Shown here: positions 40,262 to 51,053 of the stretch, piece by piece
How the letters are laid out: each line of letters begins with the position of its first letter
Position numbering within the stretch: position 1 is the first letter of the stretch
Assembly (NCBI GenBank): GCA_963573385.1
Contig: CAUYLG010075688.1
Location: forward strand, 79,542-143,541
DNA length: 64,000 nt
Reading direction: 5' to 3'
Source of the DNA: Cacajao melanocephalus
Lineage: Eukaryota > Chordata > Mammalia > Primates > Pitheciidae
Notes under the pieces: generated by a model
The model's database searches: none
Told to the model about the DNA's origin: nothing
What the model saw: only the letters and a program-made list of their open reading frames with translations
Program-made: the position numbers and the translations under genes

Positions 40262-40517
40262 TGAGGAACAGAATTTCTTGATTTTTATGCAGTAAAACAT
40301 ATATGTTTCCCTTTTATACTTAGTGATTTCTTTTTAGGTCTTGTTTAAGAAATCTTTTCCTGTGTAAAAGTCACAGTGAGGAAATCCTCACATATTGTCT
40401 TCTAAAAGCTTTAATGTCTTGCTTTTCATATAAGATCTATACTCAAACTGGAATTAATTTCTGGGTAAATTGTAAAAAAGATATTTTTTTCCATATGCAT
40501 TTGTAAACATCACAGTA
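40262..40517 (-). mobile_element. L1M ORF2 fragment, antisense (part 1)
   Basis: 'taagaaatcttttcctgtg', 'cacatattgtcttctaaaagcttta' and 'atactcaaactggaattaatttctggg' are the antisense of the old L1 ORF2 segment that reads in this order. It is interrupted by the MLT1 LTR at 40518 and resumes after 40897. Confidence 0.7.
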
Positions 40518-40896
40518 TGTCTCTTTGCATATGGTGTGTTGCTTTAACAGAATACATGGGCTGGGTAATTTATAAAGAATAGACTTTTATTGCCTCACAG
40601 GTCTGGAGGCTGGAAAGTTCAAGATTGAGGAGCCGGTATTTGGAAAGGGCCTTCTTGCTGCATCATTCCATGGCAGAAGGGCAAAGAGAGGGTGAGAGCA
40701 GCAGGAGGGGGCTGGACTCCTTCTTTTATAAGGAACACATCTCGTTGATGATGAACCTACTTCCACAGTAACAGCATTAGTCTATGTGCTGGGGCAGAAC
40801 CCTCATGCCCTGATCACCTCCCAGAGGTCCCACCTCTTAATACTGTTACAGTGATCATTAAATCTCAAAAAAGGGACACACATTCAAACCACAGCA
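40518..40896 (-). mobile_element. MLT1-type LTR, antisense, inserted in L1M
   Basis: The plus strand starts TGTCTCTTTGCATATGGTGT, continues 'gggctgggtaatttataaagaat', 'gcctcacaggtctggaggctgg', 'cttcttgctgcatcattccatggcagaagg', 'cttttataaggaacacatctcg', 'cttaatactgttacagtgatcattaaatctc', and ends 'cattcaaaccacagca'. Near full length at 379 bp. Confidence 0.9.
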
Positions 40897-41161
40897 GCAG
40901 CATACATTAGTTTAATGATGAACTTATTGCAAATCTATCATTTATCCTACTGTTCTGAAGTGAAACCTCAAACCTCTATCAAATGACCATGTAGGATTGG
41001 GGCTGAGGCAGAGCCCTGCTTCTCTTCAGTATCACCCACTGTTGACCAATCTTGATATCTGGGACAGCAAGGCCACCTTCTTGTTTTTCTGTTTCTTCAA
41101 AACAGTCTTGGATTTTTATTACCTTTTTTTTCCCAATGAATAAAATATTACCTGATCAAGT

Positions 41162-41213
<52 letters not shown>

Positions 41214-41505
41214 TGTCCACAATGGTTTGGAATATTGACTGGAGCTGTATTGAATGTACAAATGAATTTGGATGATTTGATATCTTTACAATATTGAATA
41301 TTCCCAGCCAAGGGTATGATATAATTGTATTTCCATAGATCTTCTTTAATATTTTGTAATGAAACTCCTTAGTTTTCTTGGGAGGGGAGTTTCTATCTTT
41401 TGTTATTACTAAATATTTGAAAATGCTGATACCATAGAACACATTTAAAGAGAAATATGCCCCATATACAAAAAAATAGAGGGTAGGTGAATTGCGTAAA
41501 CTGTG
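40897..41505 (-). mobile_element. L1M ORF2 fragment, antisense (part 2)
   Basis: After the MLT1, L1 antisense continues: 'tgttgaccaatcttgatatctgggacagcaaggcc', then after the CA repeat 'ggagctgtattgaatgtacaaatgaatttggatga', 'tctttacaatattgaatattcccagcc' and 'catagatcttctttaatattttgtaatgaa'. These match the L1 ORF2 antisense that specifies the region upstream of the RT core. The end overlaps the duplicated block. Confidence 0.75.
41163..41210 (+). repeat. (CA)n microsatellite
   Basis: About 23 uninterrupted CA units inside antisense L1M. Long and pure, so likely polymorphic. Confidence 0.97.
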
Positions 41506-42059
41506 ATGAATTTTCAGCAGGTGGACACATTTGCATAATCCATGCCAGGACCCGGGGGACCCTTGTGCCTTCTCCTGATCTCTACTTTATTCTTTCTGCC
41601 ACATGCAACCTCCCTAGCCTATTCCAGCACATTTCTGGGTTGTTAGTATACATCCAGGGGTTACTAGCCAAATTCCCACATAGATACAGTATGATTTATT
41701 GACCAGATCAAACTTCAGCACCAGGTATGCACTTTTCCTCAAAAACAAATTTGCGAAAAGTGATGTGGTGTATAAAAATAGTTTTGGGATCTGACTGCCA
41801 AGACTGGTGGGGGCCAGCAGAGCAGCAGCTGAGACTGGAAGTCGAACGAGTTGCTGTGTGGGAATATTTCTCACCTAGATGGCACACACTTTACATTTTT
41901 TAATATTTTGTAATGAAACTCCTTAGTTTTCTTGGGAGGAGAGTTTCTATCTTTTGTTATTACTGAATATTTGAAAATGCTGATACCATAGAACACATTT
42001 AAAGAGAAATATGCCCCATATACAAAAAAAATGGGGGTAGGTGAATTGCGTAAAATGTG
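41345..42059 (+). repeat. 161-bp direct duplication, copies 554 bp apart
   Basis: The blocks 41345-41505 and 41899-42059 align without gaps, from TTTAATATTTTGTAATGAAA to GAATTGCGTAAA and a final 'tgtg', with six mismatches by eye (about 96% identity). The block belongs to old L1M sequence, so two independent L1 insertions would be far more diverged. Between the copies lie 393 bp of unassigned, GC-richer sequence. Confidence 0.95.
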
Positions 42060-42357
42060 CAGGGTCGGGTGTCTGCCAGGAGCAAGCAGGGAGACCTGGA
42101 GGCTCTAAATCCAGTGCACAGGATGTGGAGCCAGATAGGGGGCCAGGGGTAGGCGTGCGTTAACACACATGTGCCTCTCGATCATGCCACTGACAGCAGT
42201 TGCTCTGCTCCTCTTTGCAACGTTGAAAAAACGGCATCTCTTTCCTTGTATCTTCCAATATCTTTTTTTGAAAACGAAATCTGCTTTCATTTGCAGTTTA
42301 GTTCTTCTTCACTTCTAATCAGAAATAAAGATGTGGGTGATTTAAGAACCCATAATA
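42060..42357. other. Unassigned sequence after the duplication
   Basis: GC-richer segment with 'gtgtctgccaggagcaagcaggg'. No family recognised. Confidence 0.4.
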
Positions 42358-42583
42358 GGCCAGGCGCAGTGGCTCTTGCCTGTAATCCCAGGACTTTGGG
42401 AGGCCGAGGTGGGTGGATCACCTGAGGTCAGGAGTTCAAGACCACTCTGGCCAACATGTTGAAACCTTATCTATACTAAAATTACAAAAAAAAACTAGCC
42501 AGGCATGGTGGTGTGTGCTTGTAATCCCAGCTACTTGGGAGGCTGAGGCAGGAGAATAGCTTGAACCTGGGAGGTGGAGGTTG
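42358..42583 (+). mobile_element. Alu (sense), 3'-truncated
   Basis: Starts GGCCAGGCGCAGTGGCTCTT and runs through the A-rich linker into the second monomer, but stops at 'gggaggtggaggttg', where 'cagtgagccgag' should follow. The last ~60 bases and the poly-A tail are missing. This is unusual, because retroposition truncates 5' ends, so a later deletion is likely. Confidence 0.96.
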
Positions 42584-44222
42584 TACAATCTGATTTATTA
42601 ATCTATGAGAAAAGAACGTTTTGATGAAGTTCTATTCTACCCTTGTGGAATCTATCTGTTCTTTGTTGGTTTGCTTTATCTCACCACTTTTGTTTGAACT
42701 GAAATACTGGAGCATTGAGTTAGAGAAAATTCTTAAACTGTACTTTCTTTCTAATACTGTAAGTTATCTTAGACATTGGTCTCCAAAATAATGAAGTATC
42801 ATCATGTGGCTGGGATCTCACCATACTCCGGGGAAACAAACTCGTTAGAGATGTGGTATAAACTATGTTAAATAACGTTAGAAATTCTAGAAGTTCCATC
42901 CAATCTCACTCGATATTGCAACTTATTTACCTTTATAGATTTGGGCAAATTAGTTTCTTAATTATCTCCTATAATTGCACATCAGACTAAGCAATGTCCC
43001 TTTACAAACTGCTTCCAGGAGAGGTTTCGGTTCAGAACGTGACATGGAGGTTCCAGGATGACCCTCAGCTCGTCCACATGCTTTTATGAATATTCATAGA
43101 GAGAGTAAAAATTCACCATCAGAGAGGGAATTTGAGGTCTGGAAAGACACAAGAGGGATCACAATAAAACCAACTGTACTGAATAATGAAAACCATTAAG
43201 CCAAACAGATTTATTTGGATTTGTAAAACTAAGCAAATAAAAGTAATGAACTCGATGTTTTTATTTTGTGGATTGTGTACTGTTCCATAACGATATTCTT
43301 CTAAGCTAATTTTTAAATATATTTGCAACAATAGTAGCCTCATTGGGTAACTGTATAGCTTCCACAGAGTACTCTAAAGTATATCTATTCACTTAGAAAT
43401 AATATTTCCCATGGTACCATCATGTGTGCTGGGGGATTGACGCAGGATCTGCAGAATTAGGGAGACCTGTATGGGAATCCTTTGAAACGTGGCCTTGCAA
43501 GTGTTTTCCTTGACCACTCTGACTTTTCACGCCTGGTGCACCATTTCAGCAGAAGGATACCTATTTTTCCTGTAAGTGACTTGGACAAGCAGCATGAGTT
43601 TAACATTTTGGTAGGGCTTTTCTTTTCTAACCTTTTGAGTGCCTTTTGAATGTATGAGGAATAAAAGCTCTCACACTGAGAAGAGACATTAAAAATAACT
43701 CCCCAAACTCCCTTAATACGTGATCACCTTTAATAATACCAACAAGTGCACTCCAGGGAGGTTCACACAATTTGAACTCAAATTAAAGGCAGATGACTAT
43801 CAAGTGAAGTCTGACTCTCAGAACATTACAGTTAATTAAAATGTCACATTTTCTGTGACAGTGATAGGATATTGGGACACCAGAGGGTCTCCATCATTAA
43901 TGGGTTAACATTCTTAGCAAATAAATGTTGACCTAATTTTTAAAGATTAAACATAGCACAGCATTTTGTGGGCATAGTTCGGTCAGAGAATGCATTTTTT
44001 TTCAGAATAAAAAAATTAATTCCTGTGCACTTTCAGGATAATTGAAAAGTTTATATTGTGTAGAGATTAAGTGCAGATAAAGCAGTGTATTTTCCCTATA
44101 TTGTTTGGAATACAGTTTGCTGTAAAAGATAATCCCACAATTTATAATCTAGACATCTTATTATTAGACTTTAGTAGGCTTTTATAAAATGAACTGGATA
44201 TTTTTTAATTATCTTCTCTTTT
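42584..44222. other. Unassigned sequence
   Basis: No recognised gene. 42940-42990 faintly resembles a MIR core ('gatttgggcaaattagtttcttaatta'), too weak to call. Confidence 0.4.
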
Positions 44223-44441
44223 TTAAAGCTCTTTAATGCTTCCCAATCCCTGCCCAAGAGTGACCTTTGTAGGGAAGTTGGCTGGCTGCCAGGAGGAGGA
44301 CGTTTGAGTCAGAACACAGAAGCGGCGGCACCACACCGATAGCTGTGTGCCCCGCAGGATCACCCCGAAAGGAATCTTGTAGATGTGCTTCTCCCAGTTG
44401 CCTTTGGGGGTCCAATACAAAATGAATACCTTATATTTCAA
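44223..44441 (-). other. Coding-like GC-rich patch, possible exon or retropseudogene fragment
   Basis: In an AT-rich region, the minus strand holds a 72-codon open frame ending TAA at 44223. Codons from about 44415 down to 44310 strongly favour G or C at the third position, giving a run that includes GNWEKHIYKIPFGVILRG. Six CpG sites lie within about 80 bp (44299-44372). I do not recognise the protein. No clear splice sites or poly-A tail define its edges, so a real exon, a decayed processed pseudogene and chance remain open. Confidence 0.35.
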
Positions 44442-44522
44442 GCAAATCGAAAGAAAATTGACAAAGGATAATTTTACTAAGAAGTATTTTTTGAAACGGG
44501 GATTTTGACTGATGTTAATATA

Positions 44523-44855
<333 letters not shown>

Positions 44856-45649
44856 ACATAAATGCACACATACCTGTTCACAAGTTAAATTTGGAAGAGA
44901 ACCCTCAGGTGAGAGACTTCGGTACGTCCCACTCTCACATATGTTTGGGGAGCAAAACCTATTAATAAAATGCATTCGTATTATGTTAATATGGGTTAAG
45001 AGATTACACATGTAAATAATTTCTGTTGGAGTCTTACTTTACAGGATAATCTGAAGTTCTGAATAAATTGTTTTCAGATCCCCACACTTCATTAGTATTC
45101 TTTATTAGCTCTAAAGGGTTTTACAAAGCGGAAGTGTGCATTTTTGAAAGAAACTATTAGTTCTTAACAAATAACATTCTTTTATTTTTGACATGCCAAA
45201 TATAGCATTTTGTAAATGGGTTTACTAATCCTTTTAAATTTCAATACCTAGAGAAGCATTTAGATTCAGAATGTGAAGTGCCAATCATTCAGACAGAACA
45301 CATATTCCTCTGGGGAATTGCCTCAAGAATAAAAGAAAAATTCTCTCATTAATTTATAAATTGTCCAGGGTGCAGCACGCAACAGGATCACACTAGGTCT
45401 GTCTGGAGCTGGGGTCCCAAGAGTCAAACTCATTTTTATTCCTAATGTAGGCAGGTACAGAGCCTTCACAGAGCTGAGCCCCAGAGGTCAGAGGAGGAAG
45501 GGTGTCTCAGTCCAAGAAGGCAGGCAGAGAACAGAGAAAATTCTTTAATTTGAGCGAGTTTTTCTTTCGTGCTACTTTCCTACTTGGTCTTAAATTTGTC
45601 TTCTCTTGAAAAATAGAATATTCATTGGTTTAAGCATTTCTCACTGCAC
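44856..45649. other. Unassigned sequence
   Basis: No recognised gene or repeat. Confidence 0.4.
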
Positions 45650-45935
45650 TGGATAATAGAAACACAATGATGACAGAGGGAGACCTGAACCTCTGTCTTC
45701 ACGGAGCTTATGTGGTTCAATGTGTGTGAGGAAATCTCAGGCAATTAGAAGGCAGCCCAAAAGCGCCCTCCCGGGGAAAGGACATTGTGCTTTTAGAGCA
45801 TCGAGGAGGGGTCCCTAACCTAGTCTTGAATTTGTGTAGGAAGAGACTGGGACCAAGTTAAGCTTCCTAGAGGAAGCTATCAGCCTGAGAAATGAAGGTG
45901 GTAAAATTAAACTCAGCAAAGGCAAGTCTTCTAGT
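45650..45935 (-). mobile_element. L2 LINE, antisense
   Basis: 'ctgaacctctgtcttcacggagcttatgtgg' and 'agcttcctagaggaagctatcagcctgagaaatgaagg' match the reverse complement of the L2 3' region ('gaggcttcctggaggaagtgacat.tgagctgagacctgaagg' in that orientation). Confidence 0.72.
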
Positions 45936-46539
45936 ATTTGAAGACAACTAACATGTTTCATCCCCATTTTCTCCATCCTTCAGATGGGAGGGTTTCCAGA
46001 ACTTTCATCAGCACAATCACCTGAGCAGATCTGCTTGTTGATATTGCTCTTAAAATAGGGAATTCAAATTAGAATGGAATAATCCAGATGCAATGGAAAT
46101 AGCATTTGTCACAGTAAAGTTTTGCTACTTTTTTTGATATTTTTTTTAAATAATATTTCTTAGAGGATACTAAAATTATTGTGACTTTTTAATTCATTTT
46201 GAGCTTATGGTAAACTAAAACAAAACAGATTATTTTTTCCAGCTGAAATTAATGTTTGCTCAAATCCCTCCCATCATATATAAGAAGATTTCACATGTCC
46301 TTGTTAAATGTCATTTTACTGGTTTCAATCCATCATTTATGTCTACAAAGACTGTTTTGAATCTTGGTTGTGTCATTTGAGGCATTTGTCATCTATCCTA
46401 GCCTGTGTCAGCTGCAAATTTAATAAGCATTTATATTAAAAGGTCCTTAATAAAATTTCTGTATCGTCATCCTGTTAGCAACTTCTCTCTGGAGCTTCCT
46501 CGACAGGTTGATAGGAATAATTTTCCATACCTTTATTTA
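45936..46539. other. Unassigned sequence
   Basis: No recognised gene or repeat. Confidence 0.4.
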
Positions 46540-46905
46540 TACAGCCAGGTATAAATCTACTTATGTATTTTCCAAACCACATTTCCTCATAAGATCCAAT
46601 AATATTTTAAAGAACTTGGCCAAATGTCTTGTTGAAATCAATTTACATAATTTCTTTGATAGTCTCCATATTTTTCAATGCAGTAAACCATTTAAAAATG
46701 ATTTTACTAAATAACTCACTCTGGTTTCTAGTACACACCTTTTAAACTTTATAATACTCACTCCTAAGTATTATCCAACATCCAACTTTGTTGGATGTCA
46801 GCACCCATCTTTCTGACCTGTAGTTTCTGAATTGTGCCGTTTCTCCTCGACTGGAACGGCCCATCTACCATCTCTAGTCTTCTGCTCTTCAGTCCACCAG
46901 GGTTT
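46540..46905 (-). mobile_element. Ancient CR1/L3-like LINE, RT region, antisense
   Basis: 'gaacttggccaaatgtcttgttgaaatcaa', 'ctgacctgtagtttctga' and 'catctctagtcttctgctc' are spaced like the antisense of a CR1/L3 reverse transcriptase, where 'ggtctgtagtt' encodes NYRP on the other strand. Very diverged and broken. Confidence 0.45.
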
Positions 46906-46984
46906 TTTGAGGATTACTGAAGTGGTGTGGTCCCTGGATGGCACTTCTCACGCTGGAATGCAACGGATATGTGACTCCTTCCTA

Positions 46985-47145
46985 CTCCCATCTTCTTCCT
47001 GTCTTCCAGCAAAGTTTTCCCTATTGGTAAAACAAGGACTGAAAAACTCATTCCTGGGGTTGTGGCGAGAATCTCATGAGTTAACAAGATAAGGAACTGC
47101 ATCAGTGTCTAGTACAGGGTAAAAACTCAACAGTGATCAGCCATT
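46985..47145 (+). mobile_element. MIR SINE 3' half
   Basis: 'agttttccctattggtaaaacaaggact', 'ggggttgtggcgagaatctcatgagttaaca' and 'gtgtctagtacagggtaaaaactcaa' follow the MIR 3' order (TTTCCTCATCTGTAAAAT, GTGAGGATTAAATGAGTTAA, AGTGCCTGGCACA). Confidence 0.75.
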
Positions 47146-47149
47146 GATT

Positions 47150-48095
47150 CCTTGATAGCTGTGCCCAAAAAACTGGTGGGCATAGCTATAAAGGAATTTG
47201 AAAATTGTTGCTGTCTATTAATTAAATTTGCCTAAATTCCCTGAGACTTCCGTCTAGTCATGTTTCCTCCTTGAAAACAAATTTTTGTTTTGTGATAGAA
47301 AGGCTATACTCACCTCTACTCGCTACCTTTCAGAGGATCAATATAGCAATGGAAAATGTTTTGATACCCACAAATACGGTTCGGGCAGTAAGTACACTGT
47401 GACCTTGCAGTGGAAGAATCCAAACTCATGAATTCATTCATGTTTAAGCACATGACTGCTTCAAGAAAAATATCTAGAGGAACATCATTTCTGTTCACAG
47501 AAAATAGCCACAGTTAGGTTTAACTATTTTCTTTTTTTTTTTTCTAAAACCAACCTGGAAATTCACTAACCAGGTTAGACATATGAATGATGTGGCATTT
47601 TTAAGATAGTTATAAAATGGAAAACATGGATTTCGCTTGGAACTACTATAGTCATAGATTTTTCTGTATTTACTTTATTTATTACAGTTGAAGTAGCCAG
47701 TTGTTAAATTTTCAAATATACCCACTTAATAAACAAAAGTTTTATTTAAATCATCTATAATGTAAATAGTAACCATGTTTTAAAATACATTTTATTAAGC
47801 TAAGAGTATCTTTTGCCATTTTCTGTTTGGTAGTTTCCGCCAGAGTTGGTCCATTTAATAAAATTCTTTGGCACTCTGTTCCAGTAGAGAAGATTGCATA
47901 TGTAGAGAAGATCTCAATGCAAAAATGGCTTGGGGTGAGGTTTAGTTCAAAAGTAAGGCTGTATTTAAAATGCAAGAATACGCCGGCCATTCACGGGTAT
48001 AATAAATACAAATGCAGGATGGTGGGATGGGATGTGAAGCTTGATATTTCACAGAAGTACTCTTTCTACTTCATTACTACTGTCTTGGTCTGGCT
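47150..48095. other. Unassigned AT-rich sequence
   Basis: No recognised gene or repeat. A plus-strand frame of 111 codons (47827-48162) runs into the tandem duplication and has no domain. Confidence 0.4.
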
Positions 48096-48238
48096 TAACC
48101 AGATTATTATTGGGAGAATTAAATGCAATGTGTATAAAAGCCAGGATTATTGGGAGAATTAAATGCAATAGCATGAAAGCCAGGCAGGTAGTTTGTGGCT
48201 CAATCTATTACAGTCATTACCACTTACTACTTTTAAGA
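48096..48238 (+). mobile_element. MIR 3' end with internal 40-bp tandem duplication
   Basis: ATTATTGGGAGAATTAAATG occurs at 48106 and again at 48146, each followed by 'caat...aaagccagg', so a 40-bp unit is repeated within a MIR-like tail ('gagaattaaatg.....ggcaggtagtttgtggctcaat'). Confidence 0.7.
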
Positions 48239-48239
48239 C

Positions 48240-49335
48240 CTCTCTCTAGCTAGTTCTGCAAGAAAGAGAGACACAGCTAAACAGACTAGGTAACCAAAAA
48301 GCATAAGAAAGGGAAACAGACTCTCCTAATAAATTAGTGCCTAGGACATTATGAACAAGATATTTGAAAATGAATGAAATCCCTTGTGATTCCTGCCTCT
48401 TTAGGCCAGGAATTGGGTCCAGGAGTTGGAGCTGAAAATTGGAGGGTGTCTGTCCAGGATTTGAGACAAATGAAGCCAGCATTGCCGCCAGAGCTTTGGC
48501 CTGGGCACTCTGTCCTGGTGCTGTTTGTGGGCACTGCATTACCAGGCTTTGATTTGTCTTGGGTGAGCTTTGCTGGGTCCTCCTGTGGCTCCATAAACCA
48601 GGCCTGTGGCCAGCACTTCAAGCATGTTTCATTCCATTGCTGTCTTGCTTGTCTGCCATGCTGTAGCTGGGACTGACACAGGGATGCTCGGTCTTGAGGT
48701 GGCTCTAGGGCTGCTCTGTGCCACTGTCTAGCAGGGCCGGTTAGTGGCATTCATGTTGCTTTGTGTTTCCTGGCTGTTTTCCAACTGCCAACTGTTGCCA
48801 GCTGTGTAAACCACTGGTGGGCACAGAATTCTTCCTGCTAGACAGCTATTATTTTTTGCTTGGTCATCAACAGTCTTGAATTGAAGCTACTTGAAAAAGA
48901 GGAAGCAGGTTGGGAAGATACAAGTGTTTGTGTATGTGTTTTGTCCAGCTTAAAAACAGACAGGTAGGCAGACAGAAGAAAGAACATAGCTCTAGCCCTC
49001 CCACTTTCATTTGCCCTTTAGAAGAATTTCTGGTGTAGTAAAGCCAAGTAAAATCTCCAAACAGAAAGCTAATGATAACCACAAGACAGTAATCCAAAGA
49101 AACTTTGTAAATAGGGCATGCAGCTGACATTTTTAATTTTACCCCTTTCTTACCTTGCAAACTGATCACTGCCTTCATTTGGGAAATCACCTTTCTCTAC
49201 AATTTAGGAAATATGTAAATAATATGTAAAAGAAAAAAAGGGAAAAAAATGGTAATACCTTGATATCCCAGATAAATAAGTTAAAAAAAAGAGAGAGACT
49301 TTAAATCTGCCTTGAAAGGATAGAATGACATTCAG
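48240..49335. other. Unassigned sequence, GC-richer centre
   Basis: 48370-48800 has raised GC and a 133-codon minus-strand frame without domains. No repeat family recognised. Confidence 0.4.
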
Positions 49336-49339
49336 TATT

Positions 49340-49815
49340 ATGATAGGCAAAATAATGCAACCCCCCACCCCAACTATGATGTCCATATCCTCATCCCTAG
49401 AGTCTGTGAATATGTGTTACTTTACATGGAAAAAGAAATTAAAGTTGCAGAAAACTTTAATTGGGATCGTCAGTGTAATAATCCTGGATTATTGGAGTGG
49501 TCCCAATGTGATCACAGGAGTCCTTAAACATGGGAGAGAGGGTAAGAATGTTGGAGTGACGTGACAAGAGAAAGACCCTCCCTACCCCCACCTTTCTGGG
49601 CTCTGAGGATGCAGGAATGCAGGTGGCTTCCAGGAGCTCAAAAAGGCAAGGAAGCAGATTCTTTCCTGAAGCTTCCAGAAAGGAATGCAGCCCCAAAGAC
49701 CTTTGATTTTAGCCCAGCAAGACCTGATTTATACTTAGAACAGTTAGATTATCAATGTGTGTTGCATTAAGCCCCTGAGTTTGCGGTAACTTTTACAGCA
49801 ACCACCTCCTGACGT
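49340..49815 (+). mobile_element. MaLR/MLT1-like LTR
   Basis: Begins TGATAGGCAAAATAATGCAA, continues 'gatgtccatatcctcatccctagagtctgtgaatatg', 'cctggattattggagtggtcccaatgtgatcac', 'aggcaaggaagcagattctttcctg.agcttccagaaaggaatgcagcc', 'tgattttagcccagcaagacc' and ends 'ttgcggtaacttttacagca'. It is the same LTR class as the one at 24128-24651. The exact subfamily is uncertain. Confidence 0.75.
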
Positions 49816-49849
49816 GCCCACTGTCTTGCACGTGTGTTCTCAGCACCGG

Positions 49850-50087
49850 GTTTTGTCATCTTCCTCAAATGCACCACATGGCACCCACTAAAAAGCTGCT
49901 GGGCATGCTGTCCCTCTACCTGCAGCATGCCTGCTCCTGTCTGTACATCGCTGGCTTCTCCTTCCTTCCGGCCTCTGTTGAAATGTCACCTTCTCAGAGA
50001 GACTCTCCTTGACCACCCAATCTAGAACATGCTCTTTCTCCAACCCATGACTCTTGCTTCCTGTCCCCTGTTTTTTCCTAAATAGCT
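49850..50087 (+). mobile_element. L2 LINE 3' region, sense
   Basis: 'cttccggcctctgttgaaatgtcaccttctcagagagactctccttgaccacccaatctag' is the L2 'aaatgtcacctcctcagagaggccttccctgaccaccc' segment. The 3' end is cut by the following LTR at about 50088. Confidence 0.85.
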
Positions 50088-51053
50088 TGTATGAAAGAAA
50101 AATAAAACCTCAGGACCCCGAACTCACTATGCCTCAAACTCACTAAGGGAAAAATTAAGCTTGGAAACCGAGTCACACAAAACTGCCTCCCACTTTTTTC
50201 CTAAATACACAGCTGTGAAGACAGAGGGCCACAGATATTCCCAGGGCCCTCCCTCCCAATTTGCTCAAAAGAAAATTCCTTGTGGACCTCCAAGATCTCT
50301 ACCCTAAAGCAGAGCTCTGTTGACTTTCAGCTGACAATATCAATTAACAGCGTGTCTTCACAGGCATGGGTCAGAGACAGGACTAGGAGCTGTCCTCTGC
50401 TCATCTGAGACGAATGCCTACTAGACTGCCTCCTCTCCCTGAGGTCTTCTTCATTTTATGTAGAAATGCAACTTCCCTGAGTGGAAGATGAATGCCTCTA
50501 CCCCCACTTTCACATGTAAAATGTAGATTTAGGGAATGCTGATCAAAATTCAAAAGAATGTGACTGCATCTCCCTTCTATCTACCCTGCCTGGTTTTTTC
50601 TTTTCTCTCCTGCCCACTTTTTCTCTTTTACATTGAAGCCTCAAATTACTCTTTGGAAAAAAGTAAAACAGGGGTTATTAAATAATTTTTAGGCAGATAG
50701 TAAGGGTAAAGGTTCTCAGTGGAAATTTCCCCCTAAAAAAAACAACCCCTGAACCATCTCTTTTCTAACAGAAAAGGCAGCTTGAAGGGCCGAGCTGGCA
50801 AACTTTGATATGCAAATGAAGTCTCTTAGAAACTGGGTTCATTCAGTAAGACAATTCCCGCCATCTTCTCCTCGTCACCAGGTGTACTAAGAATCGTGGC
50901 CCCTCCAGACAATACCATGTGTTAAAGCTGTGTCAGCAGTACAGGTCACAGATCCCACTGAGGCTTTTTCCTAGGCACGTCTTCAACCTTGGCAAAATAA
51001 ATAAATCTCTAAATTGATTGAGACTTGTCCCAGTCATTTTCTTTGGTTTCACA
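50088..51053 (+). mobile_element. Large ERV-type solo LTR (MER21-like?)
   Basis: The segment starts TGTATGAAAGAAAAATAAAA and ends GGTTTCACA, giving TG..CA termini over 966 bp. The final part, 'cttcaaccttggcaaaataaataaatctctaaattgattgagacttgtcccag', is typical of an R-U5 region of ERV LTRs with an AATAAA signal. An octamer ATGCAAAT lies at about 50812-50819, in the likely U3. It is inserted at the cut end of an L2. MER21 is my guess from length and start, and no internal sequence is present. Confidence 0.6.

Noticed and set aside
42930..42995. MIR fragment
   Set aside because: Only a short resemblance to the MIR core. Below what I can support.
46774..46799. ACATCCAAC/GTTGGATGT small palindrome as a regulatory hairpin
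   Set aside because: Nine-base arms with a three-base loop are too short and common to stand alone. It lies in decayed LINE sequence.
48349..48750. 133-codon minus-strand frame as a gene
   Set aside because: No domain, no splice or start context and no codon bias that I can see.
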